From Anseranas semipalmata (lineage: Eukaryota; Chordata; Aves; Anseriformes; Anseranatidae), in the NCBI GenBank assembly GCA_013399115.1, contig VXAA01002967.1, positions 503,429-567,428 on the forward strand: 64,000 nt of DNA, given 5' to 3'. The position numbers and the translations under genes are program-made. Below, piece by piece: positions 11,631 through 24,700 of the stretch (positions within the stretch are counted from its first letter, which is position 1; each line of letters starts with the position of its first letter). A model generated the notes under the pieces. That model was not told the origin of the DNA. It worked only from the letters and a program-made list of their open reading frames with translations, and searched no databases.

Positions 11631-13814
11631 TTTAAATGGCCAAATACAACCCAATGTGTTCTGCTCATTGGACTATCCGCTAGATCTTGGGAATTAATCC
11701 TATTATAGAGCTGCATAAAGAATAGGGACATATTTGTCCGTTAAATACTGCCTTTTAAAATTTGTTTAGCTTCTTTCTGTGACCTGCTATCACAGGTCTA
11801 ATGCATCAAAAGTCATCTTTCTTCATCAGGTGGTTCCAAAATATCTTACTGACCAATGACCCCACACCATATTTTGCTGTATCTGAATTATAAAATTCTT
11901 GGCTGAAGCAAAGTTTCACATCAGTTACTTCCATTCTCTTCACCCACAGGGATACAGCTGCCGATGAGAAATGTGGATGGCTAGGGGAAATCTCTATTAA
12001 AAAGACGCCGTATTGGCTTAGTTGAGATATGAAGCATTCTTTCCACTGGTGTAAAACTCAGTTCAGAGGTTTTTATTTTTCATGGATTACATACTGCCCA
12101 CATTTGAAGATACTGCTTAGTGATACCACTCGCTTCTATGAAAGAGGTAGCAGACTGGTATCCTGTGCAGGAGTTAGGAGAAGCATCTAAGGGATCATTA
12201 ATTAGGGGACCTCAGTATACTATCTCTGTATCTTTACTCTTTGTAAAGATACAAAGAGTAAGGGCCTTTGCCCAATGAAGAAACCAGCTGTTCTTTAGCA
12301 CTCTCCACCACTTTACCAGATGTTCTCAGCAGAGAAAGAAAAAAAAGAAAAGTCTCATCAAAAAACATCGAGGTCACACCTCTGTAAGCAGTAGTGCCAG
12401 TTTATAGATCCTCCTGTGCCCAATCCCTCCTTGTTTCAGTCCCTACTCAGCCCCTTTAAGGGGCTGGCATGAATTAAGGATATGGACAGAAATAAGCAGC
12501 CAAAACCACAGAGTGATAAGTGGAGCAGGTAGAAGGAAAAAAGACATTGTTCAAATTGGCTCGGAGGCACTTCTACTTAATGTTTAACCGTAGTGCTAAA
12601 TGGGGGGGAACGTACAGCTGGGGTGGGCTAGGTTGCCTAAATCTGTGGCTATATTTCTTCTTCACCTCAAGTAAACAGTATGGGCTGAAGATTTTGAAAG
12701 AACTGCATTCAACAGACAGAATGAAGTTAGGGAAGACACTTTAGAGACAGGAAAAACAACCAAAATGCTTTTTAAAGAGAGAAATCCATTCTTCTTGTCA
12801 GGACCTTTCCCACCTTTCCGAGTGAGCACAGGGAAGCCGAGGATATTCCTGAAACCAGCTTCCAACAATTTGAAGTCTAAAATATTTTCTTTACATTTGC
12901 AGAACTTCCATAGCCTCTATGATGCAAGCAAAAATGCGGTGTGTTTGAGAGTCCTTCTACCTTAAAATCTGCTCACACTGCGTCTCCCTGGCCTGGAGCT
13001 CCTACAGGAGTTATTCCAGTCTGCAGTCCAGCTTGACACATGTAAAATTAAAAAATGGCTCTGCTCGTATGCTACTCTATAGTCAATTGCAACAAAACCA
13101 AAACAAACAAACAAAAAAAAATACCACAAGAAAACAAAACACCCCCAAACATTTTTCATTAAATAAAATTAAAAACAAAAACACTGTATACTTCTCTGGT
13201 ACTCATAAAGCTGCTTATGCCAAGTCAACTTTTACACACAGGAGAAAGGCCACAGATTATGCTGCAGAGGTTTAGCAGGGGATTGTCTGAGCCCACCTCT
13301 ATTCTCTTCCTCAGTTGAAAAGGACACTGAAGGTAGAAATTGCTAACAAAGACAGCCCTTTAACAGCATGACCTCAGCAGACGTTTTAATAACCAGCCTA
13401 CGCATTTTTACATTGTCAGCATACTCAGACATTCAGGGAGGCAGAACAATCTGCACGGATCTTGGTGGGAAGAGCGGAGGTTGCCAGAAGGAAGTGTTTG
13501 GAGGGCACGCTACCAGGGCTAGGCTATGTGTACACGGCTGAAACATAAGCTGCTTTTCTGCAAGCAAGCTCTTTTCATAGGAATCCAGTTTATTTATTTA
13601 TTCAGAAGCAGATGGCATCCTCTCAAGATGTTATGCAGAACATGACACACAAAACAAGTATTTTCATCTGAGCATATTTTTTCTAATCAACTCCCTGCTA
13701 TTCAGCATTAAATGACAAACAAAAATTTAGTCTCCAGAGTCTGGTAATACTCTAGGCTAACTCAAGCTAACTCAGGATATAGCAGTAAGTGATGAAATGT
13801 AATGACTTGTAATA

Positions 13815-13868
13815 CACTGGAGCACAGACTAGACGACCTCAGTGTCTTTTGACTTAAATGTTGTGTAA
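13815..13868 (+). mobile_element. Possible CR1 3' tail, diverged
   Basis: The stretch reading 'gactagacgacctcagtgtc' followed by 'ttttgacttaaatgttgtgt' follows the CR1 3' end pattern (gactagatgacctc..gtcctttccaacttaaat..attctatg) with several differences. It is short and old, and could also be a chance match. Confidence 0.5.
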
Positions 13869-14419
13869 AGAAAAGAATTCCAACTGTAGGGGAAAGAAAG
13901 AACAGCCAGTAATCGCAGCCTCCGTGCTGATGAGCACATTTGGTGGACGAACCCAATGATCCACGGTTAGTCAAAAGTGTCTAATGCAACTTTTTATATC
14001 TATACAAAGGACAATAAAGGCAAGAAATCCTTTCATAAAGTATGTTAGCAATACTGTCATGCAATCACTGCATTGTATGATTCTGTATGATATTGTGGAC
14101 AGCTTCCATGTTGTGTTTTTATGCAATTCCCCCTGAATCATCACCATTAATCTCCATTCACTGAGAAGTCTAAGCAACCACTACCAAGACTTATAGAAGG
14201 TTATCATGTTAAAGAAAATCATCACTACATACACACAAGATATAATTTAAAAGTAAGATAAATACTATTAAATATTCCCCTCTCTTGATCCCTCCTGCTC
14301 CACACCTCACCTCTGAGACTGCTGAGTGCCACCTTTAATAGACGATACGTATTTCCTTTTAATGGGGAAGAGTCATATATATCCACGTGTGTTGATACAC
14401 CAAGGTTCATTTACCACAT

Positions 14420-14960
14420 GACAGTACAATGCAGTACACCACAAGTGAGCCATCCTCTCATTACAGCCTTGTACAACACAATCCAGCAGTCACTGCATTC
14501 ATGTCCAACTTTTACAGTCCCTTCCCCTCTCCTTCCGGAGTTTGCAGCTGCTCCCCTGCCCCGCCACACAAGACCATTACCTTCTACACTATGGGTGAGG
14601 AGGTCCTTCCCCCTGCTTGCTCTCTCCCACACAAATAGCCCTGCCTTCCATTTCTTCCATCAGCAACCGCTGCTCCTGCACACATCATCCATCCCTGGGC
14701 TGCTAGACTGCTGCTGAAGGGGCGAGGGGCCTTGGAGAGCTGCTGCTGCCGGCCAGGGCACACACGCAGTTGTTGCAGGACGTACCTGGCAGCTGCCGCT
14801 GCTAGTGGCTTCCCTCCCAGGAGCAGGAGCACCAGCCTGGCTTCCTGGGAGGCACAGGAAGAGAAGGACTTCAGGACTTGGACCTCCCTTCTGCTCAAAA
14901 GGTGCTGCCATCTCCCAAAGGTGGATCCTTTGGCACCAACACCAGCCATGAACCACCTGC
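14420..14960. other. GC-rich, stop-poor unique block of unknown role
   Basis: This block is distinctly richer in G+C than the intron around it, with CTG/CAG-rich runs and CAGCTG E-box cores. Overlapping open frames exist on both strands (for example 14418-14717 plus, 14584-14949 minus), but none resembles a known protein, and overlapping frames are expected where stop codons are rare. CpG density looks too low for a classical CpG island. It may be an intronic regulatory element, an untranslated or alternative exon, or an old repeat. Confidence 0.35.
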
Positions 14961-15826
14961 TGGGATCAACTACTATGTGCAGTTTAAGATGTTAAGATTT
15001 AAAAAAAACCACATCTTTTGTCAAACTAACTGAATCTCAAGGAGGCTTGCACCCAAAGTTCTCATGAGTAAGAATGATAAAATTTTACAAACTCATAGAG
15101 GTATTAGTATGAAATTTTGACATGCTCTTTCTCTTTTTACATTTTCAGAGATAAACGATGTAGGTAAATATAAAAATTTTAGTGTGAATACTCCAGTTCT
15201 TACAAATGACTTACTCACTTTTATCACCAGGAGACATGCCTGAACATGTTTTTAAGAGTAAGAAAGAAAAACTTAATTTTGTTTAAATGTGTAGTTCTTA
15301 TTTTTAGAAGAGTCTGGTACCATTATTATTTGGGTGATTTTGCCTGACTCAAAGTGCCTTTGAGAAGATTAGCCTGTGTAATTATTTTTCACCTCTCTGC
15401 TACATCCAGAATGTTGAAAAGTCTCAACAGGTATGCAAAGAGCATTGGAGGCTGCTGAGCAAAGTTGAAGCTTCAATTTTTCATAATTGTGCTGTTTTTT
15501 CCTGTTTAATTTTTCCTGTTCAAGTAGATGCCCAGATGATTTCCAAGCACTGCCAGCCAGTCTGATTTCATGTTCTCTCTCTCCTCTCGGGAATGTGTAA
15601 CTGAGGTGATGACTCAGAATCCTAAATTCTAATAGCTCCATAGAAGGCAGCCACCAAGCCAAAGTCTTCCTCCTTGGTCTGGCTCTCCCACAACTAACCC
15701 TACAGAAATCCAGCCAACTAGCAGCTTAGCACTAGGGAGACTTAGCACCAGCAGACTACCTGGTAAGTAAGAGCTATTCGGACCTCTTTGCATATCTCCT
15801 ACCTTTTTCCTGAAAAACAAACTCTA

Positions 15827-15827
<1 letters not shown>

Positions 15828-15870
<43 letters not shown>
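15828..15870 (+). repeat. (TAA)n microsatellite, about 14 units
   Basis: This is an uninterrupted ATA/TAA trinucleotide array of about 43 bp in unique intronic sequence. Confidence 0.97.
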
Positions 15871-15872
<2 letters not shown>

Positions 15873-18259
15873 GGTGAAGATAAAAAGAAAATGAAGAGTC
15901 TGGGCTCTGGGCCTCCTTCTTTGAGGTTAGTAGTAAAACCAACCTACCTGCCTTGTCAGAGCTTTCTTAGCTTTTCAGAGATTAACCTGTTACTGTTTGT
16001 AGGGAAAAAAAAATGGTTGGAGCAAATGAATGGTTACAGTAAACTATGTATCTTAGAAGCACATATGAGAATGTAATAAACGAGAAAATTATTTCAGGCA
16101 ACTGGAATGATGCTGTCTTTTTTTTTTTTTAATTTTTTTTTTTTTAAGGCATTTACCCCCCTCATCTCCTACACCTGAAAAATACTGAAATCAAGGTAGT
16201 CACTTTTTGGCTTTGGTCTTTTAGTTGCTCCCTGATGAGAACAAAAGACAGTTGGGATCCCTGTGCAAACTGGGGAGCTTACAATTCTCTGTGGTTATGA
16301 AAATTCAGAAGCAGAGGAGGGCCTTGCTTCCCCATTAAGAGAGGAATACAGCACACTCCCATTCTCATACCTTCCTTTAATGGTCTTTATACTCGCCAAT
16401 CCTAGATAAAAGCTACTTTTCATGAATGCGGATATACTGTGAATAAAATTTCAATTGTATATTTTTCTTCTTAAATTTTCAGCTTATTACACCACATTTT
16501 TGGAATATATGAAACTCATTTTACACAAATGAACTAAATACCCGAGCACTGAAAACTTTATCACTGCAACAGTATGATATTTAATTTGTTGATTTGATCA
16601 GAACAGCCATTTCACGGTATCTGACTGATGTAAACGAGACTGATTTGAGGTACAACAAACGGTGGGTAGAGCAGCTCTAGCATCTCATAGCAATTTCTGC
16701 AGTTTTCTGCAAAATCTGAATGTAAAAAACTCAACACCAAACCAATTTAGCTAACTAACCTCAGCCCCTACAAAAAGTTCTTATTCCAAGTAGAGCAGTA
16801 ACACAATTAGAGCAGGCTTACAGGAGTATCTGTGAATACTGGACACATACCAACGAAGTTATTGACTTATAAACAAGCACTGTAAAAACATACAACGATT
16901 GCATAAGTATCACTGTACAACCAACAGAAATTCTCCTCGACTTCTGAGGATTTTCAGGGATGCTGGAGTACCTAAGTTTTCACCCAAAGACTCCAACAGC
17001 CTTCTGAAGGGCCTTCCCTACCCCAGAACAGTGCTGCCACACCAGCCCTTGTGCAGGTCTCTGGTCCCTGGGGATGGGGGGAGCAGGTAAATTCTGTTAG
17101 CAAATGCGCTGGGATTATAGCATGTCTCAGTGAGAAACCAATTAGCGCACACAACTGAAGAAAAGTATTATAGAGAGAGCAACAAGTAGTCAAACTGTAA
17201 TTAAAACCCTTTAAAAAATGAGTTACTATAATGGATTTTTCTTTTTGGAGTATTTAAGGCTCATCCAAAGAATTATATGTAGTACTCATAACAGGAACAC
17301 AGGTTAATATTTAGGTATATCCTCCTCCCCCCCAAAAAATCACCACCACCAAAACCAACACATGAAACATCTGAGAATTTGGTCATCAAGTTTTACTATG
17401 TTGTTGGATGATCACAGCATAGTTTTTCCTTGTGCTGGCTAAATACTAGAATATAAGACAAAATTAAAGAAAACGTATAGAGATGCTAATGCCAAGTCAA
17501 CTACAGATCCACTGAGTGACTTTTATACAGGTTTATCAGGAAATAAATTTTATCTAGTATGTCCCCTCCCTACCTTTAACCTGAACATATGGATGCATAT
17601 GGCCTATTTGTATTACATTACCCTACTGGGTTTGTAATTTATAATACACAATAGTGCAGTAATAGTTTCTTCAGATAGGCACTGAACAAATATTACACTA
17701 ACTGCAAAGTATCTAGAGAAATCTATTAATTTCATTGTGGTCTAAATTTCACCTGCCACAATATAAAATAAATATGATATAAATATGATTAATCCAATAT
17801 CAGACTTCATACCAGGAATTCAAAAATAGAAAGCAAAGTAATATAAACAAATAGGGACTAAATCCAAATTTTCTTAAAAGAATTCTCTGTCTTTAAAAAA
17901 CAAACAAACAAACAAAACCCTTTGAATATATCATATTCAATTATAAGATGATATTTCAAACTGGACTATGCCAACCCATGGTGATATTAGCAAATGGAGT
18001 GGCTGCTCAAACTATGTTATACTACAGGATCTTTTGAAAAAGCCCATTCTCTTATTCTAAGGGTATTCTAAAAATACACATTTTACATTAGTTTTCAGAT
18101 TTTTATTTTTTTTTAAATCTTTTTTTTAATGGAAAACTTTCCACTTCCTACAAGGACATGAGATAAGAAATATGTCTAAATTTCTCTTTTCACTGTTTTT
18201 AAAAATTATTTTTATTTTATTTTTGCTGCTCCTTTGTTTGTGATTAGAAAGGTCATTTC

Positions 18260-18291
18260 AAAAACAAAACAAAACAAAACAAAAACAAAAC
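18260..18291 (+). repeat. (CAAAA)n microsatellite
   Basis: This is a run of about six CAAAA units. A second short CAAAA run lies at 18564-18583 and a CAAA run at 17895-17917, so the three form a local cluster. Confidence 0.9.
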
Positions 18292-19226
18292 ACATTCCCC
18301 CAGCCTAGCTGACTACACAGGAACCACTAAAGCTGACAGAACATAAAGCATTGTCAATGTACAAAACAAAGAAAGAAGAAAACAAAGCATCTTGCTATCT
18401 TTCAATAATGTTAATCAAAGATGTAACTTGCATTTTGTATAAACTTCTAAATATTTAAAACAGGTTTTCAAGCTAATTGCCTACACATGCACACAAAGTA
18501 AAAATAGATGATTCTCTAAACTAAAGAACATAGAATAATCAGTCATCCTTTGTATTCAGAAATGAAAACAAAACAAAACAAAATCACAAAACACACAATA
18601 CTTTGTTTGAAATACCTATTATTACCACATTGTTTTCCTACTTGTGCTCTCATAAGAAATAAAACCTATCTTTGAGGTATTTTCTTGCACTGCCACAAAT
18701 ACATCTTTACACAATCACCAACTTTAAGAGAAGACCCAGCAGGATATTCTTTCCTTATGCTGAAAATTAATTTTAAATCACCCATGTCAATACAATTTTA
18801 TGTCTGGTAAAATAAGAATTAGCTTTGCATTTATAGTTGGTTTCAGCTCATTCCTGTCTTTCTAAAAAGTGCCCACTGACTTTGAAATCTGTCCAGAAAA
18901 CGAAGGGATGAGGGGAGAATGCAACGCAACAAATCTGTTTACACTTGAGGGTTTTTTGAGATGACTGTCCCAAAACCAAAAAGGATGAATGAAAATCAGT
19001 ACTGTTTACTGAAAACATCTACTTTTTGTGGTTGGGTTATTTTTTTTTGAAATGATTGTTTTATACAGTTTTCTAAGCATTTTTTAAAGAATGAATATGA
19101 ATACAGATGGAATTTTTTAAACGATGGAATTTTTTAAAGGATGGAAAGGAAATGGATCTGGAGTAGAGAAAGGGCAGTGTCCCAATTCACAGCTTGTCCA
19201 CTGGAACTTGTTAGAAATAAGACATG

Positions 19227-19274
19227 GCTTTCAATTTCCAACAGATATGATGGATGATGCTTTCAATTTCCAAC
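19227..19274 (+). repeat. Short direct repeat, 16 bp twice
   Basis: GCTTTCAATTTCCAAC occurs at 19227 and again at 19259, 32 bases apart. A similar doublet, GATGGAATTTTTTAAA, lies about 100 bases upstream near 19107-19139. They look like small slippage duplications. Confidence 0.8.
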
Positions 19275-20599
19275 TTCAAGAACCAACCAACAAACCAACC
19301 CCCCCAAACCAAACAAAACCCCACAAACTAAACTGCATCTCACTACTTAAGTATATATTATGTATTTGCTACTCAAATGGTTCAGGAAGTGGGTGGGTTT
19401 GTTGACATTGAAGAGAGGCAAATGTGGCACAGAAACAAGAAAAAGGTAACCAAGAATGCCATCCACATTGCTACCTGTGGACACACAAACATCTAGTTCT
19501 GGATTCCACGAGGTTGGCACTGCTGGAGGGTTCTTCCCAGTAAAAACCTCAGTAGGAACCTATTCTAATATCCTAAGAGGAAAATGATTAGAATCTCTCA
19601 ATGTCTGTACAGTACAAAGGTAACTTCATAGATAAAAGTTGAGGGAATTATTCTGTAATTAATAATGGCTAGCAATGCAGAGTGAGGTATAAAAATCCCT
19701 CCATTACAAATTTCAGGTATGTCACAGAAAGTTTCCTTCCTTCTACAGCAAGAGGACTTGCATTCTTTCTAAAGCTATACCATTCCTGTAAACACAGTTT
19801 ATTCCTGTTGCCCTTATAAATGTCTACAATTCTTTCATGTGGCCATTACCTTTTGGCCTTGAATATGTTTTAGTAAACTGTTCTCAGAACTAAGTGGAAA
19901 CTTTATCAAAAAGTATTATCTTTCTGTTTTGAATTTGACACCTTTCCATTCGTTTAGATGTCCCCTTGTCTTTTCCATTCATTCCAGAGCAGAAATTTCC
20001 AACTACATCAGTAATTATTTCAGCACATCTCTAATATAATTCTTCTCTAAAATAATCAGATGCAATATTTTCAGTATTCCCTTCCAATGCATGATTTTTT
20101 GTTAACATCCTCTTTGTTCCTGTTGTACCAGCTTTCATCAATGGCTTGTCCTAGATTCTCCAGCTGTACATACGTTGCAAATCCACTTAGAGACCTCTGA
20201 CATGGAACTAGCCTGAGAAGGCAGCTAGCCAGTTTTTCAACTCCCTCTCTCTCATTCTAGCCCATCTTAAAAACAATACAGCAACCTGAGGGACAACAGA
20301 GCTAATGCATGGAAGACACTATGCCAGACAATACATGCTATTCACAGATCTGTTATACACCAAGCTTGACTGAAGAGTAATGACAAATGTGTGTGACAAG
20401 TGGAGAAACCTTGAGAGCTTCTTTAGCCCAGTATTAAGCCAAGCCTTCTTGGAGTTGTCCTCTGCAGCATTTAGGCATTCGTATCTGTACCCAGGCTAAA
20501 AGCTCAGTTTAGGAGCCGGCAAGGAAAATGATTGGTTCCAGTTATCTCCCTGCTGTTCATCACATTGCTAGTGCTCCAGCTTTAGATATGTCCCTCTGA

Positions 20600-20950
20600 A
20601 GTTTCTGTTTTCTTATATCTTAATAACTATGTGTTTCTCTAAAAGCTTTTGTACCTTTGCTGACCACTGCATTTTTTTTAAGATCTCTAATAAATATAAA
20701 TAAGCACAGATCCTATTACAGAGCCTTATGACATCCCACTGCTAAGCTTCTGACAAAACTAAAATGAGCTGTTAAGCTTCCTCTGCTTTCCACCTTCCTA
20801 GCCAGTTTCTTAGCAGCCTTTTGAAGCGTAACGACTTACTTTCTTTAGTTGCCTCTTTCAAGGAATATTTTCAAAGAAAATAAATGACAATCTGTACTTC
20901 TTTATCCACTGTTTCAGAGATGTTCAAAGAACTCTTAACACAACAGAAAG
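20600..20950 (-). mobile_element. Ancient LINE relic with decayed reverse-transcriptase motif
   Basis: On the minus strand, 20742-20684 translates as SGMS, stop, GSVIGSVLIYIY, stop. This aligns with the reverse-transcriptase signature SGVPQGSVLGPVLFLIYIND. The flanks also follow the nucleotide pattern of old CR1/L2-class elements, for example the plus-strand phrase 'cctctgctttccaccttcct' and a 'gttcaaagaactcttaac' block. It may extend towards 19850, but I cannot show that. It is sense with respect to CDYL. Confidence 0.55.
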
Positions 20951-21673
20951 ATGCTCTCTCTTTCTCTTTTTTTTCCAAGTTAAATCTTAGAACTTTCCAG
21001 TTTTCGGATATGTTCAAACATAGAACATTCTAGTTCAAAGCACAAGTGTTTATAATTTGCCTTTGTTTCTTAAAGGCATCTAATATATAATAATCTTTAA
21101 ACCATTTTAAATTAAAATATTCTTAAAACAACTACTTATTTTTATGCATTATATTACTGAAAAATTAACGAAACAATTACTAGAGCAGAATTAACTGTTT
21201 AATAATTTGTGGCCTAATGCATTTTCGTGTGCATTCTTCAACATGTTTACAATATAAACGGTATGTGCAGCAGATAATTTAGACATTTTTATGTTTGATT
21301 TGAAAAACTGCATATAGTTTCACAAATGTACAGCTTCTGAATCTATTTTCTTTCATAGTTATTTTCTTTTTCATATTTATTTTCTTTTCAAAGAATAGTG
21401 CTTTGCTGTTATAAATAACAGTGGCGGTAGTTTTGGATTATGATTATACCAGTTTGAGTACAGCAACTTGTACTTGAAGTAGAGGTATGCAAAGACAATA
21501 TAGGATCTGGTTATTTCATTAGGTCTCACTAAAAAAACAAAGTATATTTGCAATCACCTGTAAAATGCAAGACTGTTACCAGCTGTTACCCAAGCAACTA
21601 GCTTTAAAAAAAAAAAAGGCTTGATTTTGTATTTTCTTGAATCTAACAGTTTGCTATCTTTTACAAGGATTGA

Positions 21674-21775
21674 CAAAGAAAAGAAAAGAAAAGAAAAGAA
21701 AAGAAAAGAAAAGAAAAGAAAAGAAAAGAAAAGAAAAGAAAAGAAAAGAAAAGAAAAGAAAAAGAAAAAAGAAAA
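21674..21775 (+). repeat. (AAAAG)n microsatellite, about 19 units
   Basis: This is a nearly perfect pentanucleotide array of about 100 bp, ending in a slightly irregular AAAAAG part. On the CDYL coding strand it reads CTTTT. The KEKKRKEKK-like open frame across it is a translation of the repeat and not a protein. Confidence 0.97.
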
Positions 21776-24700
21776 ACAGTTTATTTAGTAATTCTATGAT
21801 ACGTTTCCCCATCTATAACAGCCTTCCCATGAGGACTTCTTGCTGACTGAAAATTTAACTGTATTCTCATCCTCTCCCCTTTTAAGTAGATAATGTTCCC
21901 TGAACCATACTAAGATTCTTTTTGTCCAGTTTTTATGGATTTGTGTATCAACGTATTAAGATTAATCTTCTTGTCAACAGAACACAGATTCATATTGACA
22001 GTTTCCTTAGGGAAGTTACATTCAATCTACTTCACAATCTTAAGAAAGATGGGAGATGCAACTTCTTTAAAAGTTGAAACAGCAAGAGACAAAAAAAAGT
22101 TGATGGTTACTACGCCAGGCACAACTGCAAAAAACACCTTAAGAGTATTTCTGATTGCACTTCCCATTTCTGCTGTATTATCAAAAGCTGTTCTAAAGTT
22201 GCACAATTTTGACAATGTGGAAGAAAAAAAATCTAGTTCAACACTTTTGTTCTACCATGCAAGTCTGATGTTCACCACGTTGTCTCTGCATAGACATAAG
22301 TAAAGTAGGTTGAAAGTGAGCCTTACAAACAGAGCCTCTGCTTCACTGTGCTTCATCTTTCCCAAGCTTTTCCAGCATTGCCACAACAGGTATGACAAAT
22401 GTGTCCTCAAGAGATTACTTTTGTCTCGTAATGATACAAGTACTGTAGGAGGATGAGATGGCTGATCATTATTGATCATTACCCCTTCTGAGTAGTCAAG
22501 AGAGATTTAGACCCCAGCTCCTCAGTCACTGTAACTGACTGAGTGCCAGCAACTGAGGCTGAGGATTTTATGTCCAAACTGCTTATTTCTTGAGAAATTT
22601 ATTTCCCTTTATATATGTACACACATATATTGTATACAGAGTTCCCGTTAAAGGGTTTTCAGGGACAGAATGTGTGCCTGTATCCCTGCATGTACGTGTG
22701 TGGGTGTCTGCCTGTCTGTCTCCAGGGACATACTCTCACCCTCACTGTCACTTCCAGAATGCTGATAAAAATGAATTTGTTCTTAAAGGAGCAGTTAGGC
22801 CATATTGTAACCTGGGGTTGGGGAAGCGAGGGAAGGGAATGGGACCACCCTTTACATCAGTTCAGCTGTATCAGAAGTCCATACCATCAGTCTTCAAATG
22901 GACAAACCTGGCATCCAACACCACGGCATCTCTGTTTAAAGTAGAGGAAAATGGCAGAAGGCAGACAAAGCAAGAAGCCAGTCACTCACACCTTATGTTC
23001 TCTGGAAGACAGCCTTAAAACTCAAGCAAGCCCTGCACTTAAATCCTGCTTTGTCATTATGATAATCTATGGACATAAACCAACATGCCTTGAGGATGAA
23101 AGATTTTCACAGGAAGTTCTCAATCCTGAAGCACCACATAAAGTAACAGTAATCCGTACCATGTAACAGAAACCACACAAGTATGTGTGTGTGTGCGTGG
23201 GGTGTACAAAATCCAGAACAGTATGGGATAACAGACCAATTTTCCACATAATACACACCATCCAGCCTACCACATTACATGAAACTTTTGCATTTATATT
23301 GAGCCAGAAAATATAGATAAACGAGAAATTGGCAACAATTCAGAATATTATTTTAGTTAGGAGTAGAGAAGCTGAAGAACTTAAAAATGACTTAACAGTA
23401 ATACAGATGGAAAATTTGGGTTGGTAGGTTAAAACGTTGCAATATAGTGCATAATGGAGGTAATAATGTGAACTCTTTAAAAGTAGGTTCTAAACAAAAT
23501 GAAACTTCTGAAGGCAAAAGCAAAGGTGTCACTAAGGTCGACTAAATGAAAACTGTTTTACTCAGAGTAAATCAGTGATTTGCAAAATGCATACACAATA
23601 GAAAAGATACAAAATTACACTCTGCTGCATTCAACAAAGAGTTTGAACCAGTAATTTCAGAAGTTAGGCAGGCTTTACAAAGGACTTTAACCCATTTCAC
23701 TGGCTTTTGTTTCCACTAATAAAATACTTGGTTGCTTTCCAGATCACTCAGCAGAGATCAAGCCACCATCCCAGCGCAATGTACAAACACACTGAAAAAG
23801 GAAGTTCCTGTCTCAAGCCTTTTTTTGGAATAATGTTTTACTACCAAGACAAAATAAAACAAATAGAAGGAGCACTCAGAGTTGCTTCTGTCTTTCCAGA
23901 ATGCTAAAAAGGAATCTGAAAAACTGCAGTAAATCACAACTTTCCTTTAATTGTACTATTCACTCTAATTCCCACAGCGATGAGTTCTGCAACTTTCCTC
24001 TTTCTTTTGTTTTATGGAAGGGTTATATGCATCGCTTGTGGTCCACAAGAACAATTAGTTTGGTTCACACCCTACACACCTTTGTCAGCTGTAATGCTCT
24101 TCCCCAAGGGCCTCTAGAGGGTGGCCTGATGAGTTGTGCTGCTGGCAGTGGACTGCTCCAGAGGCTCCCCTTGTGCAATGCCAAGCACCCAGGCACATCC
24201 AGGGAGAGGGGAAAAAGTAACTGGGAAAATGTGGGAAGGAACTCGGCGAGATCTCCTCACCTTAAGGAACAGGGAGTGGCTGAACTCCTTTCAGCTCAGC
24301 TTGATATTACATTGACAACAAATCACTTTTCTCCCTAGTTCCAGTCAGCTCCATAAGTGCTTCTACACTTGCTTGGTTCCTGTTGAGACCAAGGCTATCA
24401 GACACTTAACCAAATAACAGACGCTATTTTGCATGGTGTTAAGAATGGATTTTTGGCTTTCCAAATCTGTGGTTTTTAATCCCATAAATTGTTCTGGGTT
24501 AAGGGAGAGAACAGGTAACAAACAGAAGTTGAATTCAATCTTTTTTTTTTTTTTTCAAGATGCCTGGCTTTTCTTTCAGGGCTAATACCATTGTTTCAAG
24601 CTAAGAACAGCACCATTATCCAACTGAAAAATCAGCAGACACCCTCATTGCTCGTAGGTTGATATACTCCAATCATTGTATTGTCAGACAGCCTACTGCT

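Noticed and set aside
14584..14949. 121-codon minus-strand open frame in the GC-rich block
   Set aside because: It has no recognisable domain, other frames on both strands are also open, and there are no convincing splice or start signals. The block is kept only as a compositional feature.
21637..21846. Lysine/glutamate-rich open frame
   Set aside because: It is a translation of the AAAAG microsatellite.
21935..22303. 122-codon plus-strand open frame
   Set aside because: It has no recognisable domain or conserved block, and it lies in ordinary intronic sequence.
23901..24338. 145-codon plus-strand open frame
   Set aside because: Its composition is unlike a conserved protein, no motif or splice context is visible, and frames of this length occur by chance in 64 kb.
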